A stretch of DNA of 5,302 nucleotides from Candidatus Hydrogenedentota bacterium. Its GTDB lineage: Bacteria; Hydrogenedentota; Hydrogenedentia; Hydrogenedentales; SLHB01. Where the stretch lies: NCBI GenBank assembly GCA_003552765.1, contig PUOI01000062.1:1-5302 (forward strand). The letters are read 5' to 3'. Every line of letters begins with the position of its first letter. The first letter of the stretch is position 1. Position numbers and translations under genes: made by a program. The notes below the pieces were generated by a model that had not been told where the DNA came from, did no database searches, and saw nothing but the letters and a program-made list of their open reading frames with translations. Below are positions 1 through 5,302 of the stretch, piece by piece.

Positions 1-485
1 TGACCCTGTGGTGGTTGTTCTTGCCCTATTACGGCGCCTTTTTGGGGGCGACGGGCGAATTCCTTATCGGAACCTTCACCGGGGTCCCCGTGGACGGGTA
101 CGCTGTCGAGCCGGATGGCATCCTCCAAACCACCACCACCTTGGCCATCATCACCGGCGGGCAGGAGATGCCCATAGAGATTGGCCATCTCGTCACCAAC
201 CTCCCCGTGTTCGTGGCGCTCATGCTGGCCACGGGCGGTTTGACATGGCGCTGGCGCTTGGGGATGACGCTGCTTGGGGCCGCCATCCTGGTCGTGGGCC
301 ACACCGCCTATCTCACACTCGCCTTTCGTTACGCGGGCCTTATTAGCGAAGCGCCCCAAGTCCCGACCGCCTTGGGTGAAGTATTCTTGACATTGCCTTT
401 TCTGCTTTGGATTCTGATGGGCTACTGGCCGCAAGTGCGCGAATTTTTTGCCGGGGGTGGCGAAGAAGCCCCGCGTGAAACGTAA
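1..485 (+). CDS. Multi-pass integral membrane protein of unknown function, 5'-truncated
   Basis: The frame is already open at the left edge (codons from base 3 read Thr-Leu-Trp-Trp), so the gene begins outside the window; the TTG at 15 is only the first start-like codon inside it and is probably not the start. About 160 residues are visible. Counting from base 15, hydrophobic segments lie at about residues 1-21, 59-76, 82-104 and 120-138, suggesting four membrane helices. A polar loop with a Thr run and a Pro-Ile-Glu-Ile-Gly-His segment (residues 53-58) lies between helices 1 and 2, and a Trp-Arg-Trp-Arg turn sits before helix 3. The C-terminal tail is short and Glu-rich, ending at TAA 483-485. 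The loop followed by Asn-Leu-Pro and long helices faintly recalls exosortase-type or exosortase-associated membrane proteins. No cysteine is visible, so it cannot be an active exosortase on this evidence. It converges on the lipoprotein gene, separated by a hairpin. Confidence 0.8.
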   Translation, partial: TLWWLFLPYYGAFLGATGEFLIGTFTGVPVDGYAVEPDGILQTTTTLAIITGGQEMPIEIGHLVTNLPVFVALMLATGGLTWRWRLGMTLLGAAILVVGHTAYLTLAFRYAGLISEAPQVPTALGEVFLTLPFLLWILMGYWPQVREFFAGGGEEAPRET

Positions 486-512
486 ACCTTACACTTGATC
501 CCAGGATATAGA

Positions 513-545
513 ACGAAGGGCGGACCGCGTTGGTCCGCCCTTCGT
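513..545. terminator. Perfect 14-bp inverted repeat, probable bidirectional terminator
   Basis: Bases 513-526 and 532-545 are exact reverse complements around a 5-base loop (gcgtt), giving a very GC-rich stem. The hairpin lies almost symmetrically between two converging genes: 27 bases after the stop of the plus-strand membrane protein and 28 bases after the stop of the minus-strand lipoprotein. Neither side has a long U run. On the minus strand the stem is followed by a weakly T-rich tctatat; on the plus strand it is followed by G-rich sequence. It may therefore act as a terminator without a strong U-tract, or as a 3'-end stabilising hairpin, and it favours the minus-strand transcript. Position and perfect pairing are seen; function is inferred. 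Confidence 0.75.
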
Positions 546-573
546 GGGACAGGCTCGCTATTCGCTCGGCCAC

Positions 574-1485
574 TTAGGGCGCCATGTCCTCGTCCCGTTC
601 GTTTTCCATGGCGTTCTTCATGACTTCCCTGTAGCGGTTGACCCGGTCCAGCCAGGTGTCGTCAAGGTTCTCGCTGACAGCATCGCCGCTTCGTTTGGAT
701 ATCGCCGGCTTCACGTCAAGTTCGCTCTTGGCCTCGTCCGACAAAGGCCGGTACATTTCCCGCGCCTTCGCGGCCGCCTTGGTTCCCGCATCACCGCGGA
801 TGGCGGGCGCGGTACGGCCCGAGCGCTCCATCCGTTCACGGACGGTTTCCGCAGTCTTCTGCACTTCTTCTGCGTTCTTTACCAGTTCATGCGGGTTGTT
901 ACCCCATTCGTACAGGATGACGGGACCGTATACCCCGGTTCCCACGCCAATCTCCTCAAATTCGATGTCCAACTCGTCTTCGTAGTCGAACAGGGCATCC
1001 ATCCAATCGAACGTCCGGCCATCTTCGTAATCGGCGGCCCCGAAGACCCGGCCCTCGGAGAACCCGTCGTTGTATCCATCTATCCAGCCGCCGTGCAGGT
1101 ATTCGCTGTGCTGGTCCGTGAGCAGAAACTCGAGATAGTCCGAACGGTAGCCCCGGTCGTATCCTTCGCTCCAGCCAATGATGAAGGCATCGTGGTAGTT
1201 CACGAAGTAGCCGTCGTTATACGCCCACCAAAGGCCATCATAATAGCCGGCGTCATACGAGTATTCGTCCAGATACGGGATCTCGTGGCCGTCATAGAGG
1301 ATTTCGGTCCCCATGGTGTCGTATCCATGGAAGTAGCCGTACCAATACTCCTCATCTTCCATAAACCCGTCGTCGAATCCGCGGTCATAGGCCTGCTCGG
1401 GTGTTTCTTGGGGCGGACACCCCGTGAGCGCTAGGGCTACAGCCGCCAGAACGCCAGCGGACACCATCCATTGCTTGATTTTCAT
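574..1485 (-). CDS. Tyr/Gly/Asp-repeat lipoprotein, function unknown
   Basis: This 303-residue protein starts with a lipoprotein signal: positive residues K2 and K4, a hydrophobic stretch from about 7 to 20, then the lipobox L20-T21-G22-C23, so Cys23 should be lipidated and membrane-anchored. Residues 30-178 are rich in Tyr, Trp, Phe, Gly and Asp, with recurring Y-D-x-G-[YF]-x-D-G-like units (at about 33-40, 77-84, 89-93, 109-113, 136-141 and 152-156). By count this half has about 40 Asp/Glu, 5 Arg and no Lys. Residues 200-303 differ: charged and probably helical, with many Lys, Arg, Ala and Glu. The ATG at 1485 is preceded by AGGAGT with a 9-base spacer. The gene lies 28 bases after the FecR/DUF6600 gene, implying co-transcription, and ends just before the hairpin at 513-545. 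I do not recognise a named family. An envelope binding or scaffold role is only inference. Confidence 0.9.
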   Translation of the reverse strand: MKIKQWMVSAGVLAAVALALTGCPPQETPEQAYDRGFDDGFMEDEEYWYGYFHGYDTMGTEILYDGHEIPYLDEYSYDAGYYDGLWWAYNDGYFVNYHDAFIIGWSEGYDRGYRSDYLEFLLTDQHSEYLHGGWIDGYNDGFSEGRVFGAADYEDGRTFDWMDALFDYEDELDIEFEEIGVGTGVYGPVILYEWGNNPHELVKNAEEVQKTAETVRERMERSGRTAPAIRGDAGTKAAAKAREMYRPLSDEAKSELDVKPAISKRSGDAVSENLDDTWLDRVNRYREVMKNAMENERDEDMAP

Positions 1486-1494
1486 CGTTGGAGT

Positions 1495-1500
1495 ACTCCT
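1495..1500 (-). promoter_or_regulatory. Ribosome binding site of the lipoprotein gene, inside a palindrome
   Basis: On the minus strand AGGAGT stands 9 bases before the ATG at 1485, within the 28-base gap after the upstream gene. It overlaps the perfect 10-base palindrome ggagtactcc (1491-1500). The site supports the chosen start and independent translation of the second gene in the operon. Confidence 0.75.
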
Positions 1501-1513
1501 TATCTACTTCAAT

Positions 1514-4252
1514 CTATCGGCTTCGAGGGCTTGCGCTGCGTCCAGCGGCGCTTCCACCTCTGGATGTTGACGGGCTTGAACTCCGCAAGCTACTCCCACT
1601 GCTGCTCCGGTTCGGCGTTGAACTCCGTAAGCTGCTGCCGCTGCTACGGTCCGGCGTTGAACTCCGTAGGCTGCTGCTGCTGCCACGATCCGGCGTCGAA
1701 CCGGAACTGCGCGGCGCGCTGCTTTGTGGTTGCCGGATGGATGTATCGGGACGGCTGACCCGTGGAGCACTTCCACTTACGCGCGGAGCGTCACTACCCA
1801 CTCGCGGCGCCGAGCCGCTCGCACGGGGGGCATCGCTTCCAATCCGTGGCGCGCTTCCGCTTATGCGCGGCGTGGAGGATTCACGCTGGGGCGCGCTACG
1901 TTGAGGCGTGGATTGAGGCGCCGACCGCACGGACGGTCGATCCGGGGCGCTTTGAGACGGCTGGCGCGAGGATTCGCGCTGACTCGCGCTGGATTGGGGC
2001 TCAACCGGCCGGCGGGGCAGCGATTCCCGCGCAGGCGTGCGCGAGATGCTGGATGTGCTTTCCGGCGTTGACTGGCGGATGGTCCGCTCCCCGCTATCCG
2101 CTGGCGAGCGTGATGTGCTGCTATCACGCGTCACCGAACGCTCCGATGGCGACTCGCGCTCGGGCGTGCGGGTCACGCTGGACGTACGATCCGGCGGCGT
2201 CTGACGCACCGTGCGTTCACTGCGTTCACTGCGTCCGTCCGCGTCCGTCCGGCTTCTCTCGCTTGCTTCTGGGGCAGTCGTTCGAGGCGTCAGGGTGCGA
2301 ATTGGGGAGGCATCGTCGCTCCGTTCTGGCGCACGCGTGGCGCGCGGCGTTTCGGCGGACTCCCCGCGTATCGGCGTGCGTTCCCGATCCATGTCATCCC
2401 GGCCATCGCCGGTGATGCGCGTGCGTTCAGCCCCGCGATCACCCGAGTCGCGGACGGTAGTGCGCGAGGCATCGCGTTCCTCATCACTGACGCGGGTCCG
2501 TTCCGCACCGGGCTCACGAACGCCAGTGCGTTCGGCTGCGCGCTCGCCTGCGTCGCGGATGCCAGTACGGTCCGCTGTACGGTCACTTGTGTCGCGTATA
2601 CCCGCGCGTTCGGCCGCACGGTCGCCTACGCCACGAAGACCCTGAGACTCGGCCTCGCGCTCGCCGCCGCCACCGCGAACTACCCGGCTATCGGCCGCAC
2701 GGCGTTCTTCATCCTCGCCGGTTCGGCGGGCGGCTTCGCGCGTCCGCATTTCACGCAGGTTCATCCGGTCATCCGAATCCCGTTCCAGGCGCAGCCGGCC
2801 ATCTTCACCCGGCACAGTGGCGCTTGGCCGGTCTGGATCTCTAAGACGAACGCTGCGCTCTGCTGCGCTACGGGCATCGGCTCTCTCGGCTGTCCGCACA
2901 TTCTCCCGGCCCGTGCGGTCCACCGCCGCGAACTGCTGGCGGCCAATTCGGTCTTGCAGAGAGGCGGCCCGCGTCTGAGCTTGGGTCCGGCCCGCGCCCA
3001 CAGTGTCCGGCCCGCGAATCACGCGGCGCGGGGAGTAATCACGCACGGGGAGATCGGCTTCGCGGTAACGGTCTCTGCCGCGCCCGGGCGCGCCTGAGGC
3101 ATAGATGTTCCAGATGTGTACATCGCCGCTGGTGATGATGGTTGTGTCCCTGGCTGGATAGACCCGTGCCGGGCCGTACAGCACGTGGGACGCGTACGAA
3201 TAGGAAGCGCCATGAAGCCCAATGCGCGTGCTGCCCACCGTGAAGTACGCGCTGCCCACCACCACGGGCCGGTCATAGAAATCGAGCGGCGCCCACACGA
3301 AGCGATCACCGCTTCGGACCGTGTAGGCCCATGCCGGCGACCAGCCGGGCCGGTACCCCCATATCCAGCCATAGCTCCTGTGATAGGTCCAACGTCCGTA
3401 GTGGGTGGTTATGTAGGAGAATGGGTGAGTTCCGACCCATACGTGGCCGACTCGCGGGGTGTAGCTCCAATAGCCAACGCGATAGGGCACATATTCCCGC
3501 ACCACGGTGGGCCGCCAATACCGGCGGCTATCCACGGTGACCCACTCGCCATAGTGGTGCAAATCGGATACGCCCATCGCCGACGACGTGATCGAGCCAC
3601 CCGATGACCGCTCAAATCCCTCGGCCAAGACTTGCGCCCGTTCACGGTTCCAGCGATCAAACTCGTCTTCCCGGCTCCGGTCGAAGGAAACGGGTGAACT
3701 CGGCAGATACCCGGGATCCACGTATACCCGCCTGCCGGTGCTGACCGTTACCGCACCGCCCTCGGCCGTGCGCACCCTCGCGCGGCCCCAGCGCACCGAG
3801 ACGGTGGTCGCGCCGTTGCTCGTCACATCGATGCGGACCATGGTGTCCCGCTCGACCTCGACGGAAGCCGCGGGCGTTTCCATCACCACGTTCCCGGTGC
3901 TTCGGCTCACGCGGTGGAGGTAGAACGCGCCCCACCACGCCTGAAACTTGGCGTTGGGGGGAAACGACTCAACCTCCGCCCGGCTGCCGTCGGCCATGCG
4001 AAGGAAAGAACCGCCGCTCATCTCCATTTCGAGCGTGGCCTCCTCTTCGGCCCATAGCACGTCGCCCGGCAACACGAGCGTGTTCATCGTGGCGAAGCTC
4101 CAGTCATCGTCATCCATCCCTCGCACCAACGCCCCGCCGGCTTCGTAGCTTACTCGGCCGTGCATCGGCGCATCGGCGAAGGCTTGGGTGAATAGCGTGA
4201 GCCCCAATCCCACGGCTATTGCCCCCATCCAAATCGTTGTCTTGGCCTCCAT
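1514..4252 (-). CDS. Secreted FecR-domain / DUF6600-like protein with long Arg-rich disordered tail
   Basis: I place the start at ATG 4252 (912 residues): GGAGGG lies 7 bases upstream, whereas the in-frame TTG at 4267 overlaps that site. A type I signal peptide spans residues 1-26 (A24-F25-A26 cleavage). Residues of about 58-180 read as a FecR domain, with P127-A128-A129-S130 then V-E-V-E-R-D and a trailing beta-rich region. Residues of about 232-325 are an aromatic segment with Y-G-x-W repeats (Y234-G235-E236-W237, Y285-G286-R287-W288, Y294-G295-W296) resembling DUF6600. From about residue 390 the protein is low-complexity: Arg with Asp/Glu, then Arg/Ser/Pro, with 13- to 14-residue repeats. 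There is no transmembrane helix or cytoplasmic anti-sigma region, so it is not a canonical FecR regulator. The mature part has one Lys (K102) and no Cys. It is probably co-transcribed with the downstream lipoprotein gene. A cell-surface or matrix role is plausible but inferred. Confidence 0.9.
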   Translation of the reverse strand: MEAKTTIWMGAIAVGLGLTLFTQAFADAPMHGRVSYEAGGALVRGMDDDDWSFATMNTLVLPGDVLWAEEEATLEMEMSGGSFLRMADGSRAEVESFPPNAKFQAWWGAFYLHRVSRSTGNVVMETPAASVEVERDTMVRIDVTSNGATTVSVRWGRARVRTAEGGAVTVSTGRRVYVDPGYLPSSPVSFDRSREDEFDRWNRERAQVLAEGFERSSGGSITSSAMGVSDLHHYGEWVTVDSRRYWRPTVVREYVPYRVGYWSYTPRVGHVWVGTHPFSYITTHYGRWTYHRSYGWIWGYRPGWSPAWAYTVRSGDRFVWAPLDFYDRPVVVGSAYFTVGSTRIGLHGASYSYASHVLYGPARVYPARDTTIITSGDVHIWNIYASGAPGRGRDRYREADLPVRDYSPRRVIRGPDTVGAGRTQAQTRAASLQDRIGRQQFAAVDRTGRENVRTAERADARSAAERSVRLRDPDRPSATVPGEDGRLRLERDSDDRMNLREMRTREAARRTGEDEERRAADSRVVRGGGGEREAESQGLRGVGDRAAERAGIRDTSDRTADRTGIRDAGERAAERTGVREPGAERTRVSDEERDASRTTVRDSGDRGAERTRITGDGRDDMDRERTPIRGESAETPRATRAPERSDDASPIRTLTPRTTAPEASERSRTDADGRSERSERTVRQTPPDRTSSVTRTPERESPSERSVTRDSSTSRSPADSGERTIRQSTPESTSSISRTPARESLPRRPVEPQSSASQRESSRQPSQSAPDRPSVRSAPQSTPQRSAPQRESSTPRISGSAPRIGSDAPRASGSAPRVGSDAPRVSGSAPRVSRPDTSIRQPQSSAPRSSGSTPDRGSSSSLRSSTPDRSSGSSLRSSTPNRSSSGSSLRSSSPSTSRGGSAAGRSASPRSR
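1565..1711 (-). repeat. Intragenic tandem repeat, 39-42 bp units (Ser-Leu-Arg-Ser-Ser)
   Basis: Within the 3' end of the FecR/DUF6600 gene, the plus-strand string ttgaactccg recurs at 1576, 1618 and 1657 (spacing 42 and 39), with a diverged copy near 1696. The encoded units, residues about 848-896, carry S-S-L-R-S-S-T-P-[DN]-R-S-S-G. Spacings are multiples of three, so unit gain or loss would keep the frame. Confidence 0.85.
1745..1861 (-). repeat. Intragenic tandem repeat, 42-bp units made of two 21-bp halves
   Basis: Residues 798-836 of the FecR/DUF6600 protein are two 14-residue units plus a partial third. Each unit has the form S-G-S-A-P-R-[IV]-G-S-D-A-P-R-x, itself two similar 7-residue halves (x-G-S-[AD]-x-P-R type). 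The DNA copies are clearly related but diverged. Confidence 0.85.
2021..2218 (-). repeat. Imperfect direct repeat of 69 bp, 129 bp apart
   Basis: Two 23-residue segments of the Arg-rich tail match: one encoded by 2150-2218 (E-R-T-V-R-Q ... R-E-S) and one by 2021-2089 (E-R-T-I-R-Q ... R-E-S). Both carry T-S-S-[VI]-[TS]-R-T-P in the middle. The offset is 129 bases (43 codons), which suggests an old in-frame duplication of a longer segment, now diverged. Confidence 0.75.
2212..2250 (-). repeat. Short simple repeats: 9-bp and 10-bp tandem copies
   Basis: The 9-mer tgcgttcac occurs twice in tandem (2212-2229), encoding repeated Ser-Glu-Arg. It is followed by two exact copies of the 10-mer gcgtccgtcc (2231-2250). 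The 10-base unit is not a multiple of three, so its copies encode different residues and it is a possible slippage site. Confidence 0.85.
2420..2641 (-). repeat. Intragenic tandem repeat, 39-bp units (Arg/Asp/Glu 13-mers)
   Basis: Residues 538-611 of the FecR/DUF6600 protein consist of about six units of 13 residues (two shortened to 10 and 12). Representative units are G-I-R-D-T-S-D-R-T-A-D-R-T and G-I-R-D-A-G-E-R-A-A-E-R-T. At DNA level, related strings start at 2513, 2552 and 2591, exactly 39 apart. The alternation of Arg with Asp/Glu makes a polyampholyte segment, possibly helical. Confidence 0.85.
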
Positions 4253-4484
4253 TGTCTTACCCTCCAATAAAATGTATCTACGGCGTCATGCCGAGTGGGG
4301 AACCATTTCCTTACTAAAACTGACGACTTCGACCCGCCTTCATTCACCGCCGGCCAGTCAAGAGACCGCCAGGGCCCTGTGCCTTCCGCCATGTCCCCAT
4401 GAATTCATTGTACATAATCCGCGTGTATTTCGTGGCGAGCGCTCCCAAGAGCGTAAGACGGAGAGCCGCCCATCAAACGCCGTT
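4253..4484 (-). other. Intergenic region, presumed promoter and 5' leader of the FecR-lipoprotein unit
   Basis: These 232 bases separate the methyltransferase stop from the FecR/DUF6600 start and are locally more AT-rich than the genes. I find no convincing gene. Visible elements are a perfect palindrome atgaattcat (4399-4408), a tgtaca palindrome directly after it (4409-4414), and a small 4-bp stem cggc-gtcat-gccg (4281-4293) in the probable leader. No -35/-10 pair with proper spacing is convincing, so the promoter is inferred from gap size and position only. Confidence 0.5.
4260..4265 (-). promoter_or_regulatory. Ribosome binding site that fixes the FecR/DUF6600 start
   Basis: GGAGGG on the minus strand lies 7 bases before ATG 4252. 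The longer alternative start, TTG at 4267-4265, overlaps the start of this site and has no comparable site at proper spacing, so the shorter protein is preferred. Confidence 0.8.
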
Positions 4485-5302
4485 TTACGAAGAAATCGCG
4501 GGTTTGACCGCCACGGCTTTGAAGAAGGTGTAGCAAAAGACTCCGTCCGCCTCGGCAGTGCGATAGAGCGCGGCTACCCCTTCCTCGAACGCTTCCTTGT
4601 CCATCAGACCAGCGTCGATGACCGGTTCCCGGACGCCCTCTATCATGGCCGTGAAGGTGCGGCGGGTGAAGCCCTCCACAAGATCGGGACGGCTCTCGTC
4701 CGCGTACACCATGCGGGGAGAAACCGCCACGTCCTCGAAACCGGCTTGCAGGAGCAAGGGATAGAGGCTCCGTCCGAGAAGGGCGTTCCCGCCCGCCCGC
4801 GCCTGCAGTTCCACCAAGCACTGAATCGCCCTCTGGGCCGGGGCGCTGTCGGGATGGAAGAATGTCGAGCCGTGATCGCCTTCAATCACGGTGATGGAGC
4901 CCCCGGGCTTGAGGACCCGCCGCAAGGCATGCAACGCGCCGAGAGGATCCGGGAGGTGTTCCAGAACAAAGCACACGAAGACGTGGTCGAAAGAGGCCTT
5001 CGCAAAAGGCAACGCAAAGAGATCCGCTTGCTGGACGGTCACATTCCCCAGGCCGCCTGCCCGGGCCGCCTGCGCTGCTTGAGCGGCCGACGCGTGAGAG
5101 ACCTCCACCGAGGCGATGAACGCCCCGGGACTATGGCGCGCCAGCAAAGCGGTTTGTGCGCCCACGCCGCACCCCGCCTCCAAGACGGTATGGCCCGGGG
5201 GATAGGCGGTATCGCCATGCAGCAGATCCGCCAATGTGCCAGCTTGATCATGCAACCGTTGGTTTTCCGTCGAGTGGTAGCCGTGAACGTAGTCTTTATG
5301 CA
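4485..5302 (-). CDS. Class I SAM-dependent methyltransferase (Methyltransf_11/25 type), start at or beyond window edge
   Basis: The protein should transfer a methyl group from S-adenosylmethionine to an unidentified substrate in the cytoplasm. The frame is open to base 5302. The last two bases read ?TG on the minus strand, so an ATG could lie at 5303-5301, giving 272 residues. The TTG at 5255 is an unlikely start because family-like sequence precedes it (Y-V-H-G-Y at residues 5-9). Numbered from that putative ATG, the SAM-binding motif I is V40-L-E-A-G-C-G-V-G-A-Q-T51. An acidic E67 ends the second strand, D94 follows the third (Q-A-D-L), motif IV is F-D-H-V-F-V-C-F-V-L-E-H-L-P-D-P (about 105-120), and L-K-P-G-G lies at 131-135. 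The C-terminal part probably sets substrate choice. It is on the same strand as the FecR gene but 232 bases away, so it is probably a separate unit. Confidence 0.9.
   Translation of the reverse strand, partial: HKDYVHGYHSTENQRLHDQAGTLADLLHGDTAYPPGHTVLEAGCGVGAQTALLARHSPGAFIASVEVSHASAAQAAQAARAGGLGNVTVQQADLFALPFAKASFDHVFVCFVLEHLPDPLGALHALRRVLKPGGSITVIEGDHGSTFFHPDSAPAQRAIQCLVELQARAGGNALLGRSLYPLLLQAGFEDVAVSPRMVYADESRPDLVEGFTRRTFTAMIEGVREPVIDAGLMDKEAFEEGVAALYRTAEADGVFCYTFFKAVAVKPAISS

Noticed and set aside
544..1434. Plus-strand open frame of 296 codons opposite the lipoprotein gene
   Set aside because: It is in exact codon register with the minus gene, so stops need TTA, CTA or TCA codons, which are rare in this GC-rich sequence. 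The minus frame has a signal peptide, lipobox and ribosome binding site; the plus frame shows no comparable features.
1762..2415. Plus-strand open frame of 217 codons
   Set aside because: It lies within the low-complexity tail of the FecR/DUF6600 gene and shows no domain, signal or ribosome binding site that I can recognise.
2211..2645. Plus-strand Arg/Ser-rich open frame of 144 codons with apparent repeats
   Set aside because: Its repeats mirror the 39-bp repeats of the minus-strand gene; CG-rich arginine codons give arginine-rich readings on the other strand.
4253..4267. Longer FecR protein starting at TTG 4267
   Set aside because: That TTG overlaps the GGAGGG ribosome binding site of the ATG at 4252, which also gives a normal signal peptide length.
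4356..4361. TTGACT as a -35 box for the FecR gene on the minus strand
   Set aside because: At 17-base spacing the -10 position reads GGCGGG, and nearby spacings are no better.
4407..4412. TACAAT as a -10 box on the minus strand
   Set aside because: It resembles a -10 hexamer but has no -35-like hexamer at 16-18 bases upstream, so I cannot support it as a promoter.
4439..4454. Small hairpin gcgctc-ccaa-gagcgt as terminator of the methyltransferase gene
   Set aside because: The stem has only five Watson-Crick pairs, and on the minus strand it is not followed by a T run.

Overview
The window is GC-rich bacterial chromosomal sequence. It holds four protein genes and no RNA genes, mobile elements or CRISPR arrays that I can see. 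Exported proteins with a type I signal peptide and a lipobox point to a diderm (Gram-negative type) bacterium. FecR plus YxxGxW/DUF6600-type secreted proteins are familiar from Acidobacteria, planctomycete-like lineages, Hydrogenedentes and Deltaproteobacteria in the broad sense. The sequence alone does not let me choose among them.

Layout from left to right: (i) the 3' end of a plus-strand gene for a multi-pass membrane protein (to 485); (ii) a perfect 14-bp hairpin (513-545) midway between convergent genes, probably a shared terminator; (iii) a minus-strand gene for a Tyr/Gly/Asp-repeat lipoprotein (1485 to 574); (iv) 28 bp upstream of it, a minus-strand gene for a 912-residue secreted protein (4252 to 1514) with a FecR domain, an aromatic DUF6600-like domain and a disordered Arg-rich tail of about 520 residues built from several tandem repeats; (v) a 232-bp intergenic stretch; (vi) a minus-strand class I SAM-dependent methyltransferase (5302 to 4485) whose reading frame stays open to the right edge.

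The FecR/DUF6600 gene and the lipoprotein gene look like a two-gene transcription unit: same strand, short gap, a good ribosome binding site in the gap, and a hairpin after the second gene. Both products are predicted to leave the cytoplasm. Their compositions are opposite. The lipoprotein's N-terminal half is extremely acidic (about 40 Asp/Glu against 5 Arg), while the end of the secreted protein is strongly basic (19 Arg against 5 Asp in the last 119 residues). The mature secreted protein also has only one lysine and no cysteine. The most interesting hypothesis here is that the pair forms an envelope or surface complex through charge and aromatic contacts; this is inference. The methyltransferase and the truncated membrane protein have no evident functional link to the pair.
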